DNA from: Clostridium kluyveri | Lineage (GTDB): Bacteria; Bacillota; Clostridia; Clostridiales; Clostridiaceae | Direction of reading: 5' to 3' | Assembly: GCF_001902295.1 (NCBI RefSeq) | Contig: NZ_CP018335.1 | Span: 62,001-126,000, forward strand | DNA: 64,000 bases | Shown here: positions 16,433-25,286 of the stretch, piece after piece | Position numbering within the stretch: the first letter of the stretch is position 1 | Layout of the letters: each line of letters begins with the position of its first letter | Made by a program: the position numbers and the translations under genes | The notes under the pieces: generated by a model | What the model was told of the DNA's origin: nothing | The model's database searches: none | The model's input: only the letters and a program-made list of their open reading frames with translations

Positions 16433-17943
16433 AGTCTTTTATTAAAAGTGTAAAATTGAAACTGCTGAATCCGAAGGGTGAGCAGATGCGTATATCTGGT
16501 GGAGCTGCTACATCAACATATCAATTGGATAGTTCACAGGTGGATTATGAACTTGCAAGGCAATTATATCAGAATAATAATGACGACTATAAATTGGGTG
16601 CTCCTTTTGTAAGACCTATAATAAATTCCACTGTAGGTTTTATGGGGGTGCCTCATTTTGATTGTGAAGATGATGCAGCTCAAGAAATACTGGATAGTTT
16701 TGCACTTGATAATACATCTAATATGCTTAAGACCCATACTGATGCCTTGAAGCTTGGGGATAGTTACGTATGGATTACAAGGGAAGAGGCTGTAAATCCA
16801 CTATACCCCGATAAACCTAATAGATTGGTTTATAATTTTATCCCTCCAGAGCAAATTAAGGATATATTACTTGATCCAACTACCGGAGAACCAACCGCAT
16901 ATATTTTAAAAAGCCACCAGGAATGGCAGGATATAGAGAGCAATAAATTTAAATGTGATATTAATCAAGCCATAACAGCAACGGAGAGGACGATACAAAT
17001 AACAGGAGATACTCCAGAAGGAATACAAGCAGGTACAATACCTAATCCTTGGGGTTTTGTCCCTATAATCCATTTTAAAAATGAACCTGATGAAACACTA
17101 AAGTATGGGCAGAGTGATATTGAGCCTATAGAACCGTTACTAAAAGCCTATCATGATGTTATGCTCCATGCATTAAAAGGAAGTAAGATGCACAGTACAC
17201 CTAAGCTGAAATTGAAACTTAAAGATGTAAAAAAATTTCTTGCTAATAACTTTGGTATAGAAGATCCGGAAAAGTTTTCAAAAGATGGTGGAAAAATAAA
17301 CTTAAATGGTAATGAAGTTTTATTTATGACAAGTGATGAAGATGCAAGTTTTGTAGAGGTTAATAGTGCCACAGGTGATGCAAAGGTACTCTTAAGCCTC
17401 TTATTTTATTGTATTGTTGATGTTAGTGAAGTCCCTGAATTTGTATTTGGGGTACATACTCCAAGTGCTCTTGCCAGTGTAAAAGAGCAGATGCCTATAA
17501 TGGCCAATAAGATAAGGCGTAAAAGAGAACAATTCACAGAGCAATGGCGTATGCTTGCAAGAATGGTACTTATAATGTTTGCTCAATCTACGGGTGGTAG
17601 TTTTGCAAGTTATGATGTTACCTTAGGATGGGATGAAGTCACTCCTAAGGATAATAAGGAAAGTGCTGAAACTCTTAACTATATTGCAACTGCACTTGAA
17701 ACTGCACTTACAGGAGGATTTATTTCTGTTGAGTCTGCTGCTAATTTCCTTTCAGGATATGTTGATACCATGAGTGATTACATATCTAGTGATGAGGGGA
17801 TAGTTGGAGAGAGAGAAAAGATTATTAAAGACAAGATGCTTAATTTCAGGATGCAGGATTCAGGCGGCCTTGAGGATGAAAAGAAAAAACTTGATGTTGA
17901 GATAAATAATTCAAGTACTCAGGAGGGTACTGTAGATGAGTAA
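16423..17943 (+). CDS. Portal protein (SPP1-type)
   Basis: 506 residues with the portal pattern: N-terminal YKLGAPFVRPIINSTVGFMG, a central EPDETLKYGQSDIEPI and a C-terminal SALASVKEQMPIMANK segment. The portal forms the dodecameric ring at the capsid vertex that docks the terminase and the connector. GGGGTGAG precedes the ATG. The last bases overlap the MuF-type head gene. Length is normal for the family. Confidence 0.9.
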   Translation: MGLKSFIKSVKLKLLNPKGEQMRISGGAATSTYQLDSSQVDYELARQLYQNNNDDYKLGAPFVRPIINSTVGFMGVPHFDCEDDAAQEILDSFALDNTSNMLKTHTDALKLGDSYVWITREEAVNPLYPDKPNRLVYNFIPPEQIKDILLDPTTGEPTAYILKSHQEWQDIESNKFKCDINQAITATERTIQITGDTPEGIQAGTIPNPWGFVPIIHFKNEPDETLKYGQSDIEPIEPLLKAYHDVMLHALKGSKMHSTPKLKLKLKDVKKFLANNFGIEDPEKFSKDGGKINLNGNEVLFMTSDEDASFVEVNSATGDAKVLLSLLFYCIVDVSEVPEFVFGVHTPSALASVKEQMPIMANKIRRKREQFTEQWRMLARMVLIMFAQSTGGSFASYDVTLGWDEVTPKDNKESAETLNYIATALETALTGGFISVESAANFLSGYVDTMSDYISSDEGIVGEREKIIKDKMLNFRMQDSGGLEDEKKKLDVEINNSSTQEGTVDE

Positions 17944-19267
17944 GGAAATAGACGAGCTTAAAAAGATAGCAGGCGATTACAAGACATGGGCACTTAAAGC
18001 TAGAAGTAAGTATATAGACCTGAGACTTAACAATGAAACTGAAATAAGAGCATTGTATGTAAGACTTGTCCATGATATATCTAATGAGCTTAAAAAAGAA
18101 GGTACCTCTAAGATTAGGAGAAGACAACTGGAAACTCTCATTACTGCTCTTAAGAAACAGCAGGATAAACTGGAAGGCCAGCTCACTATGAATCTTGAAA
18201 AATATATCAAGGCAAATGCAGAAGCAGCTACAAAATATGCAAAGGCGATAGATATTAAAGTAGTTCAGGAAGCTGGAGTATCTAAGGTATCTACATCCAA
18301 GGTTAGGGAACTGTATTTCAGTTCCAACCAAAGAGCTATTGAAGCATGTTGGGCAAGGTTACATAAGGGATTATATCTTTCAGACAGGATATGGACAAAG
18401 TCAAAGAGATACAGGGAGAATATAACTGAGATAATCCAGAGTGCAGTAGCCGAGGGGCAAGATTGTGTAAAGACTGCCAGGATGCTTGAGAAGTATGTGA
18501 GAACTGGCAAAAAAACATTGGCAAAGCAATATCCTAACATGATGAAAAGAATGGGAAACAGGGTACCAGAGGATATATGTTATGAATCTCTAAGACTTGC
18601 AAGAACTGAAATGACTGCTGCATATGGCGAGGCTACAATTCAAAGTGCTATGGTAAGTCCTTCATGCAGTGGAGTAAAGTTTATATTATCAGGTTCTCAC
18701 CCTAAGTATGATATATGTGACCATATATGCGGTATTGATGATTATGGACTTGGAATTGGTTGTTATCCAGTTGATAAAGCTCCTGCATATCCTTTTCACC
18801 CGAATTGCCTTTGCGTAACACTTACAATAAATGAAAACCCCAGTGATTTTGTTGACAGGCTTAAAAGGTGGAATAAGAATCCAGGAAGTGAACCGGGACT
18901 TGAGCAGTGGTATCAGAATATTTATAAGAAATCTTCTATGTATATTGATGATATTAGCAAAATACCTTATAATGGTATTAAGAGAGTAGATAGCAAAGGT
19001 AAGATTCCGGCAGAAACTACACCTAATTCTGTTATAGATAAATTAGGTAAAGATGGCAAAGTTAATAATAGAACTATATATGATAATGAAGGTAAAATGA
19101 AAACACAAATAAATCCAACCAATCATGGAAATCCCAAGATGCACCCATATGGTAAAAATGGAGAACATGCGCATGATATCATCTGGGAGAATGGTAAGAT
19201 AGTCGGAAGACATGCGAGAGAATTAACCGAAAAGGAAAGAAAAATTCACAAAGATATATTGGAGTGA
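17936..19267 (+). CDS. MuF-type minor head protein with toxin-like C-terminal domain
   Basis: Residues 1-300 form a phage minor head protein: a helical N-terminus, then the MuF core with ARTEMTAAYGEA, CDHICG and PAYPFHPNCLCVTL. After residue 340 a separate domain begins, containing NRTIYDNEGKMKTQINPT, HGNPKMHPYG, EHAHDI and GRHARELTEKERK. The His-rich spacing resembles polymorphic-toxin nuclease-like domains rather than a head protein. The stop codon overlaps the start of a small acidic gene, as in toxin/immunity pairs. The full protein would sit inside the capsid and could be ejected with DNA. Toxicity is inferred. Confidence 0.85.
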   Translation: MSKEIDELKKIAGDYKTWALKARSKYIDLRLNNETEIRALYVRLVHDISNELKKEGTSKIRRRQLETLITALKKQQDKLEGQLTMNLEKYIKANAEAATKYAKAIDIKVVQEAGVSKVSTSKVRELYFSSNQRAIEACWARLHKGLYLSDRIWTKSKRYRENITEIIQSAVAEGQDCVKTARMLEKYVRTGKKTLAKQYPNMMKRMGNRVPEDICYESLRLARTEMTAAYGEATIQSAMVSPSCSGVKFILSGSHPKYDICDHICGIDDYGLGIGCYPVDKAPAYPFHPNCLCVTLTINENPSDFVDRLKRWNKNPGSEPGLEQWYQNIYKKSSMYIDDISKIPYNGIKRVDSKGKIPAETTPNSVIDKLGKDGKVNNRTIYDNEGKMKTQINPTNHGNPKMHPYGKNGEHAHDIIWENGKIVGRHARELTEKERKIHKDILE

Positions 19268-19272
19268 TGTTT

Positions 19273-19497
19273 ATGAATGCACAATCAATTAAAGATTTAA
19301 TATTGTCACTAACACAGGATATAGAGTTTAGTTATAATAATGTGAATGGTTCAATTATTCCATTAAGTCATGACAATATTTCAATGTCGTATGGTGACGT
19401 TAATAAAGGTTACAATGACGTAGATATACTGTTAACAGATCCATTCTTTAATGGGAAATCTCTAAGTGAGATTATTAAAGAAATAGAAATTATTTAG
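19273..19497 (+). CDS. Probable immunity protein for the MuF toxin domain
   Basis: A 75-residue acidic protein (MNAQSIKDLILSLTQD at the start, many Asp and Asn later) encoded immediately after the MuF gene. The ATG at 19273 has GGAG eight bases upstream; earlier in-frame starts at 19264 and 19267 overlap the MuF stop. Small size, acidity and tight coupling to a toxin-tipped gene fit an immunity protein. It is followed at once by a terminator, so the pair ends a transcript unit. No family is recognised. Confidence 0.55.
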   Translation: MNAQSIKDLILSLTQDIEFSYNNVNGSIIPLSHDNISMSYGDVNKGYNDVDILLTDPFFNGKSLSEIIKEIEII

Positions 19498-19499
19498 GG

Positions 19500-19535
19500 A
19501 GCACTTACTAAGTAAAAAATAGTGAGTGCTTTTAT
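19500..19535 (+). terminator. Rho-independent terminator after immunity gene
   Basis: Arms AGCACTTACTA and TAGTGAGTGCT pair with one wobble around a 9-base A-rich loop, followed by TTTTATT. It lies within the head operon, three bases past the immunity gene. Full termination here would cut off downstream head genes, so it is probably leaky or reset by an antiterminator. Confidence 0.75.
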
Positions 19536-19563
19536 TGTGCTTAAAATTAAGGGAGGGATTGTG

Positions 19564-19980
19564 TTGAATATACCTGGTAAAATTAAAATTGGTGGCATGA
19601 TTTTTTCAGTAGCTTTAATTGATAATCTTATGAGAAATGGTTCAAGTTCGGGAAGAAGCTGTGGGAATTCACAAGAAATACAGATAGATAAAAGTGCATC
19701 ACGTCAGTATAAGGAAACTACATTTATACATGAGGTTCTTCACCAAATTAATTTTGTTTACAATATTGGTTTAGAGCATAAACAAATTTATGATTTAGAA
19801 GCAGGAATTTATGCTTTTATCAAGGATAATCCAAGTGTATTCAATGAGAAATTGACTCAGAGTAATATATGCGCTGATGTAAAAATAGATGATGATGTCT
19901 TTGTAGATGATTTAGTCGATAAAGCTATTAATAAATTTGCTGCAGAGTTTAGGAAGACACTTCAAGATATGAAAAGATAG
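19564..19980 (+). CDS. Small zinc-metallopeptidase-like phage protein (HEVLH)
   Basis: The likely start is TTG at 19564 with GGGAGGG six bases upstream. The motif FIHEVLHQINF gives HExxH, the zinc site of metallopeptidases, with a following LEAGIYAFI helix. Its C-terminus (DLVDKAINKFAAEFRKTLQ then DMKR) closely matches the last 28 residues of the tape measure protein encoded at 35147-40099. The role is unclear; processing of a head or tail protein is possible. It lies between the toxin pair and the prohead protease. Confidence 0.65.
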   Translation: MNIPGKIKIGGMIFSVALIDNLMRNGSSSGRSCGNSQEIQIDKSASRQYKETTFIHEVLHQINFVYNIGLEHKQIYDLEAGIYAFIKDNPSVFNEKLTQSNICADVKIDDDVFVDDLVDKAINKFAAEFRKTLQDMKR

Positions 19981-20013
19981 GAGGGAAAAGAATGCATCAT
20001 TACATTACAAAGT

Positions 20014-20100
20014 ATGAGTAAAATGGAAAAAGATATGCGGAGGCTTGGATACAAATTAATATATTTAATTTATGTCTATGTACGTGGAAAAAGAAAATAG
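20014..20100 (+). CDS. Possible very small membrane-active peptide
   Basis: A 28-codon frame (MSKMEKDMRRLGYKLIYLIY and a basic tail) fills the gap before the protease gene. It has a short aromatic hydrophobic segment flanked by Arg/Lys. The ribosome-binding site is poor, so this is a weak call. Confidence 0.25.
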   Translation: MSKMEKDMRRLGYKLIYLIYVYVRGKRK

Positions 20101-20127
20101 AGATATAAAAATAGGTAGGTGGTAATA

Positions 20128-21603
20128 ATGTTTCTATACAAACCTATAGGAGAGATAGATAATGAAGTTTATGGAGAAATAGATCCCATAAATGCAAGCA
20201 TATCACAAATTAAACCGGGTACTATTTCAGCAGCTCCTGGAGTAGATGTGGATTTAATGAAATCAATGGACAAAGATCCTCTGGAAGTAGTTGTTGAAAT
20301 ACCTGCTGCTAAAAGTAAAAGGGGCTGGAACTATAAACCCGAAGCCCTGCAGGATATAGTAAACTATGTAAATCAAAATACATTAAGTGGCTTTTTAGGG
20401 CATCAGAAACCAGAAAACTTATCTAATGAATTCAAGACCCCTGTAACACATTGGGTAGGGGCAGAGATGAAAGACAATAAGGCGTATTTTAGGGGGATAG
20501 TTGATGCATCTGCTCCTGACCTTAAGAGATGGATAAGAACCAAAAGAATTAAGGAGGTCAGTATATTTGGTTATCCAAAAATAAAGAGGGACAATAAAAA
20601 TATAAATGTAGTTGGATACAATCCTTTGAGTATTGATTGGACACCACTTCATAGGCCAGGTATGCCCACAAATATAGTAGGTATGGAGATGGATAATTTA
20701 AATGCGAAAGGAGAGCAGCTTGATGGTACCTTTGAACAACTTAAACAGGAGTTAAAGGAATCTGTTAAAAGTGTTTTAAACGTAAAAGATGGTCAAGACT
20801 ATGTGTGGGTTAGAAATATCAGATATGATAATAATACTGTTATAGTAGAGCATGAGCAAAGGGATCAACCTACAAAACTTTACAGCATACCATTTTCAAT
20901 AGACAAAGATAATAAAATAGCCCTTGGAGATAAGACGGAAGTTATGGAAAAAAGGATATATGAACCTGTAACTTCGAGTGAAATGGATAATAAAGGAGGA
21001 AATTTAAACATGGAATTTAAAGAGATTATGGCGAATTTAAATGGATTATTACAGACTGGAAAAGTTACCTATTCCCAGGTACTTGGGGAGATGGGCCTTA
21101 CAAAAGAAAAGATAGCCGGAGAAATGGCAGATGTTAAAAGTGCTGTTGATGCTGAAAGTTTACTTGATAAGATTAAAGACAATCTTAAAATAACTGGTGA
21201 GATGGATATAGTAAATACTATTAAGAAGGAAAATGAGACGCTTGAAAAAGTAAAAGAAGCTTTAGGGGTTACTGGAGAAATGGATATAGTAGATGCAGCT
21301 AAAAAAGCCCATGAAGCTATAGAAAATTCTAAAAAAGCAGAGTTTCAAAAGACTATTGATGATGTTGTCAAAGAAAAAGTTGCAGGTGAAATGGCTCAGA
21401 ACCTGGTAAAAAAGATGCTAAAGGTTGAAGATGGAGCTACAAAGGAAGTTATATCAGGTGAGATTGATAATATACTAAAAGATGATTTTGTAAAGAGCTT
21501 TATATCTGGTGAACATATTGACATGGCACCGGGGATAGGCACTTCAACTGACAATAAAACCGAAACATCAGGTATATTAAAAACAAGAAGGATATCAATA
21601 TAA
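20128..21603 (+). CDS. Prohead protease fused to capsid scaffold
   Basis: The N-terminal 190 residues match prohead proteases: H92 in SGFLGHQK and S145 in KEVSIFGYP are the probable catalytic His and Ser. Beyond residue 230 the protein is a charged helical scaffold. This scaffold contains repeated Gly-Glu-(Met/Ile) motifs (IAGEM, ITGEM, VTGEM, VAGEM, ISGEI), also present as YGEID near the N-terminus. They may be autocleavage sites. The ATG at 20128 follows AGGTGG; an upstream GTG at 20119 is less likely. The product assembles the procapsid and is then degraded. Confidence 0.85.
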   Translation: MFLYKPIGEIDNEVYGEIDPINASISQIKPGTISAAPGVDVDLMKSMDKDPLEVVVEIPAAKSKRGWNYKPEALQDIVNYVNQNTLSGFLGHQKPENLSNEFKTPVTHWVGAEMKDNKAYFRGIVDASAPDLKRWIRTKRIKEVSIFGYPKIKRDNKNINVVGYNPLSIDWTPLHRPGMPTNIVGMEMDNLNAKGEQLDGTFEQLKQELKESVKSVLNVKDGQDYVWVRNIRYDNNTVIVEHEQRDQPTKLYSIPFSIDKDNKIALGDKTEVMEKRIYEPVTSSEMDNKGGNLNMEFKEIMANLNGLLQTGKVTYSQVLGEMGLTKEKIAGEMADVKSAVDAESLLDKIKDNLKITGEMDIVNTIKKENETLEKVKEALGVTGEMDIVDAAKKAHEAIENSKKAEFQKTIDDVVKEKVAGEMAQNLVKKMLKVEDGATKEVISGEIDNILKDDFVKSFISGEHIDMAPGIGTSTDNKTETSGILKTRRISI

Positions 21604-21618
21604 GGAAGGTGAGTATAA

Positions 21619-21996
21619 ATGGCATTTACAGGACAACCTACACCAAGTACGATAATAAATATATCAAGTGGAAAAATTAGTGATGGTAAATCGGTCAGAC
21701 TTACAGCCACTGAGGAAGTTGCACAGGGGAACTTTTATCAGATAGGAGGATTCTTCGGACTTGCCAACCAAGATGCAGCAGTGGGAGAAGAAGTGGTACT
21801 TGCGATTGAACAGGCAGAGTATGAAACAAACCAGATAAAGACTGATGAGGAGTTTGCAGTGGGTACATTAATTTACTTTGATGCTGCTAGTAAAGTTTTA
21901 ACTGAAACTGCTGGTACCAATAAAAAAGTTGGGATTATATCGGCTGCCAAAGACAGCAATAATGTAATATGGTTCATATTAGGACCACAAGTATAA
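21619..21996 (+). CDS. Capsid decoration protein (DUF2190-like)
   Basis: 125 residues, beta-rich, with SVRLTATEEVAQGNFYQIGGFFGLA and a final VIWFILGPQV. Position between the protease/scaffold and the major capsid protein, and the hydrophobic beta pattern, match DUF2190-type head decoration or stabilisation proteins. AAGGTGAG precedes the ATG. Confidence 0.7.
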   Translation: MAFTGQPTPSTIINISSGKISDGKSVRLTATEEVAQGNFYQIGGFFGLANQDAAVGEEVVLAIEQAEYETNQIKTDEEFAVGTLIYFDAASKVLTETAGTNKKVGIISAAKDSNNVIWFILGPQV

Positions 21997-22011
21997 GGAG
22001 GCTTATAAAAC

Positions 22012-23046
22012 ATGGTAAAAATTTATAGTATAGATTCTTTAAGGGAAGCAAAAAAAACACAGACTATAGATACTGTAATACCTTTTAAATTAAATGGGAA
22101 AGAGTATTCAGCACCTAAAAAGATAGTCAATGGTGAGATGGAAACTTATGTTCTCACAAAACCTATAGGGGAAATGCTAAGAAGTAACAGCTTGGCACAA
22201 TATAAGGATTTGTTAAAAAAAGTGGTACTTGACGTTGAACTTGGACGTGAGCAGGTACCACTTTTATATTCTCCTATTTATGATTTGCTTTCAGATCCAA
22301 CTATGCCTAAACTTATAGATGCAAAATGGGCTTTAACCGGAACAGTAGTATTTACAGAACACATGGAAGGGGAAGAAGTTAAATTTGGTTCTCTGCAGGT
22401 TGAATATGGGCCAACTGCAAGACTTTTAACTTACACAGCTGGTTTTGAATATACAAAAGAGATGAAGGATTTTAATGATAATTTCTCTGTGGATATACTG
22501 AACAGGTCTATGGGTGAAGCATATAATGCTCTTCTTAACCACATATATCTTTCTCCGATAATCAACTATACTTACAAGACAGCTAATAAAACTCCATATC
22601 AGGGGTCAACTGATGAGGACGTGTGGGTAAGGTACTATAAAACATTGACCCAGGCTATAATTGATTGTAACAAGGCTAAAAGACCAGGCACTGTTTTACT
22701 TGCATCCAGTATGAATAAAGATAATATTGAAATGGCTCTTAAAGGTGGATACCAGATAAACGGTACTACTTATCCTGCTGTTAGTGGAATAAGCTCAATA
22801 ATTTATTATGACGGATGGTCTACTCAAGTTGGAAGAAAGAGCTATTCATATCCAGGAGTAGCTGATGGAAAGTGTTACCTGATAAGACCTAAGAGAGGAT
22901 TCAAGGAACTTTTAAAACAGGATCTTCAAATAGAATCACATGCAGGAGATCTTTCAAGATTAGTGGAACAGCAAATTGTAGGATATGCTTACAGAGGTTG
23001 TTATGCTGCATTAGATGAAAATGTACAGGAAATAACTTTAGGATAG
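22012..23046 (+). CDS. Major capsid protein
   Basis: 344 residues in the standard place after protease/scaffold and decoration genes, with AAGGAGG upstream. Conserved features include GPTARLLTYTAGFEYTKEM, a long central helix region and a C-terminal EIT(L)G end. Two GEM motifs near the N-terminus (VNGEM at residue 41 and PIGEM at residue 53) match those in the scaffold. They could mark removal of a short delta domain. Many copies form the icosahedral shell. Confidence 0.88.
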   Translation: MVKIYSIDSLREAKKTQTIDTVIPFKLNGKEYSAPKKIVNGEMETYVLTKPIGEMLRSNSLAQYKDLLKKVVLDVELGREQVPLLYSPIYDLLSDPTMPKLIDAKWALTGTVVFTEHMEGEEVKFGSLQVEYGPTARLLTYTAGFEYTKEMKDFNDNFSVDILNRSMGEAYNALLNHIYLSPIINYTYKTANKTPYQGSTDEDVWVRYYKTLTQAIIDCNKAKRPGTVLLASSMNKDNIEMALKGGYQINGTTYPAVSGISSIIYYDGWSTQVGRKSYSYPGVADGKCYLIRPKRGFKELLKQDLQIESHAGDLSRLVEQQIVGYAYRGCYAALDENVQEITLG

Positions 23047-23091
23047 GGTTCATTGCTTTTAAATGGGCTCTATTTTCATGGAGGTGATATT

Positions 23092-23421
23092 GTGACACCC
23101 ACTGATAGTTTAAGAACAAAATTAAGAATGGTACTAAATGATAGGGACAGCAAGACGTTCACTGATGATGAACTAGATTCTCTAATATCTGATGCTGATT
23201 GTATATATTGTGCTGCCAGTGAAGGATGGATGATGAAAGCTACTATGCAGGAGAGTAATGTAGATAATCCTAATGTATATCAGGTAGGGCAGGAAAGGTA
23301 TCAATATTCAACTGTGACTGATATTGCAAATCTATGTTATAAAAATGCAGAGACATATAAAGCTAAATGCGCTGGAAGGTCAAGCTTTATGATTGGTGCA
23401 GATGTGGAGGTAAATTTATGA
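23092..23421 (+). CDS. Head-tail connector protein
   Basis: The GTG at 23092 with GGAGGTGA just upstream is preferred over an earlier start in the gap. The 109-residue helical product (TPTDSLRTKLRMVLNDRD, then FTDDELDSLISDA) has the pattern of gp6/YqbG-type adaptors that dock under the portal. It overlaps the next gene by four bases (ATGA). Confidence 0.72.
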   Translation: MTPTDSLRTKLRMVLNDRDSKTFTDDELDSLISDADCIYCAASEGWMMKATMQESNVDNPNVYQVGQERYQYSTVTDIANLCYKNAETYKAKCAGRSSFMIGADVEVNL

Positions 23422-23801
23422 TTACAGCAGAGAGAAGGAAAAGGGATATAAACTGGAGTATAGCTCAGAATCCTACAGAAATATCTTTTACTAAGGTTGG
23501 TAAAAAGCCCGTAAACGGACATTTTGAAGAAGTAACAGAGGATGTAATTCTAACAGTGAGGATATTTCCACAGAAAACTTATGACAGCAGCATAACAGTT
23601 TCTTCAGGTACAATAGGTACGTCTTATAAAAATACAGCTTATGGAATGCTTGCTGACAGTGAGGCAGATTTGAACGTAGATAGTAAAACTTCCATAGAAT
23701 TTAACTGTCCTTATGGCCACATGAAAGTAAAAAATGTATACCCTCAGATTATAAAAGGGGAGATATGTGGTTATGATTGCGGCTTGGAGAAGGTGATGTA
23801 A
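23418..23801 (+). CDS. Head closure / connector protein
   Basis: The start is the ATG at 23418, with GGAGG seven bases upstream inside the previous gene. The 127-residue beta-rich protein (FTKVGKKPVNGHFEEVTEDV and later VRIFPQK) fits the head-closure (YqbH-like) position between the adaptor and HK97 gp10-like genes. It is coupled at both ends through overlapping stop/start codons. Confidence 0.6.
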   Translation: MITAERRKRDINWSIAQNPTEISFTKVGKKPVNGHFEEVTEDVILTVRIFPQKTYDSSITVSSGTIGTSYKNTAYGMLADSEADLNVDSKTSIEFNCPYGHMKVKNVYPQIIKGEICGYDCGLEKVM

Positions 23802-24211
23802 TGGCTTTTAGCGATAACGTACTAAATTTTATAAATAGAAAAAATGCTATGATGTATTCTTTCTGTGACAATTGGGCAAGGGAATTAGAAAACCAGGCTA
23901 AAGTAAATGCTCCGTGGAAAGATAGATCAGCACATGCAAGGCAGTCACTTCATGGAGATGTGAAAGTTGAAAATAAAGAATATACTATTTCTTTAAGTCA
24001 TGGAGTGGAATATGGGGGAGTGCTTGAAGGGGGTTCAAAACCACATATAATAAGGCCAAAGAATAAGAAAGCCCTATATTGGAAAGATGCAGATCACCCT
24101 GTTAAACTTGTACATCACCCAGGTACCAAGAAATATGCAACAGTAGGTCCTACTATGGAAAAGAATAAATATAAAATCAAGGATACTGCAATTAAATTAT
24201 GGGAGGATTGA
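23801..24211 (+). CDS. HK97 gp10-like tail-completion protein
   Basis: The ATG at 23801 overlaps the preceding stop (TAATG) and has GAAGGTGATG upstream. The 136-residue protein contains WKDRSAHARQSLHGDV, LSHGVEYGGVLEGGSKPHII and RPKNKKALYW, which define the gp10-like/XkdI family. It probably joins head and tail. Confidence 0.8.
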   Translation: MAFSDNVLNFINRKNAMMYSFCDNWARELENQAKVNAPWKDRSAHARQSLHGDVKVENKEYTISLSHGVEYGGVLEGGSKPHIIRPKNKKALYWKDADHPVKLVHHPGTKKYATVGPTMEKNKYKIKDTAIKLWED

Positions 24212-24215
24212 TTAG

Positions 24216-24470
24216 ATGAGTGATGAAAAAAGAATACAAGCACCAAATCATGATGAAAGGTTCCCTGACGTTGAAATAATTTCAGATGGTACGTCAGAAC
24301 AGTGTAAAATTTTTATAGATGGCGTTGATTATACAAAGAAAATATTTATAAAAAGTGTAAAGGCAAATATTGAAGTTGAAAAAGTGCATACAGTTGCTGT
24401 AGAATTTTATGCAGATAATGTAAATATAAAAACTAAAGCAAAGGTAGAAAAACAATGCGTGACGGAATAA
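24216..24470 (+). CDS. Small phage tail-region protein, unknown
   Basis: 84 residues, with GGGAGG upstream of the ATG. It is a single beta-rich unit (VEIISDGTSEQCKIFIDGVD, then VEKVHTVAVEFYAD). Small proteins of this type lie between gp10-like and tail terminator genes in clostridial phages. It overlaps the next gene by 16 bases. Confidence 0.55.
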   Translation: MSDEKRIQAPNHDERFPDVEIISDGTSEQCKIFIDGVDYTKKIFIKSVKANIEVEKVHTVAVEFYADNVNIKTKAKVEKQCVTE

Positions 24471-25282
24471 GGGAGAAGTTGCTAGATAGTATTCCAGCAC
24501 TTAAAGAGTGTTATGAGCCTACTGTTCCTGATAAATCCACAGAAAAGCCTTATGCGGTAATACTTCAAGGGTCTGATGATAAGCAGAACAATCCTACATC
24601 CTATAACAGAGGTATACAAATATGGTTGTACGATAAAAGACTTACGTTTAATACACTGGATAGTTTAATGGATAAGGTTATAGCAGCATTGGATTTACAG
24701 ACCATAATTGAAGATACAGGAGAAAGTTATACATGCGTTTTTAATGGCACTGTAGGTGATGATTTTGCAGACGAAGAGTGGGATGCTATTACAAGAGGAC
24801 TGAATTTTAATGTCATAGCTCTGCATGAAGAAAATGACTCTTATGTGGATGCATGGGCTGGTGCTGTGGCTGCTTATATAAATAATCTTATAAATATTCC
24901 GGCGTATCCTTCTGAGTATTGGATAAAAAATTTTGCAGCACCTTCTGTATTATGTAGGATAATTAAAAGTAATTTATCTCCTGCGACACTTGGAGCTAAC
25001 AGGGTTATGAAGACTATAAGATGCCATTTTGTAAGTAAAGATAAAAGTATGGCCAATAAATTAATTGATACTGTAGAGAATCAATTAATTCAGGACACAA
25101 AGATACCTTTAGATATAGAAGATAGAAGGTATTTGACCATAAGCAGCATAAGAGAAGACAGAGAAGCAGATCCATTTACAGTGGGTCAACTTAGTGTGGA
25201 TTTTTTTAGATTAGAAAATATTAAGAGAAAAAATATTCCTGTCATGAATAAAATTCAAGGCAGAGGTTCAATGAAGGAGTGA
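24455..25282 (+). CDS. Tail terminator-like protein, probably two fused domains
   Basis: 275 residues. The first half (IREKLLDSIPALKECYEPTV, then PYAVILQGSDD and FNVIAL) looks like a tail terminator/completion domain. From about residue 130 a second unit begins (DAWAGAVAAYINN), with a similar order of helix, VMKTIRCHF strand and closing SVDFFRLENI strand. A fusion or duplication of terminator-type domains is the simplest reading. The ATG lies within the end of the previous gene and its ribosome-binding site is weak. Confidence 0.6.
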   Translation: MRDGIREKLLDSIPALKECYEPTVPDKSTEKPYAVILQGSDDKQNNPTSYNRGIQIWLYDKRLTFNTLDSLMDKVIAALDLQTIIEDTGESYTCVFNGTVGDDFADEEWDAITRGLNFNVIALHEENDSYVDAWAGAVAAYINNLINIPAYPSEYWIKNFAAPSVLCRIIKSNLSPATLGANRVMKTIRCHFVSKDKSMANKLIDTVENQLIQDTKIPLDIEDRRYLTISSIREDREADPFTVGQLSVDFFRLENIKRKNIPVMNKIQGRGSMKE

Positions 25283-25286
25283 TAAT

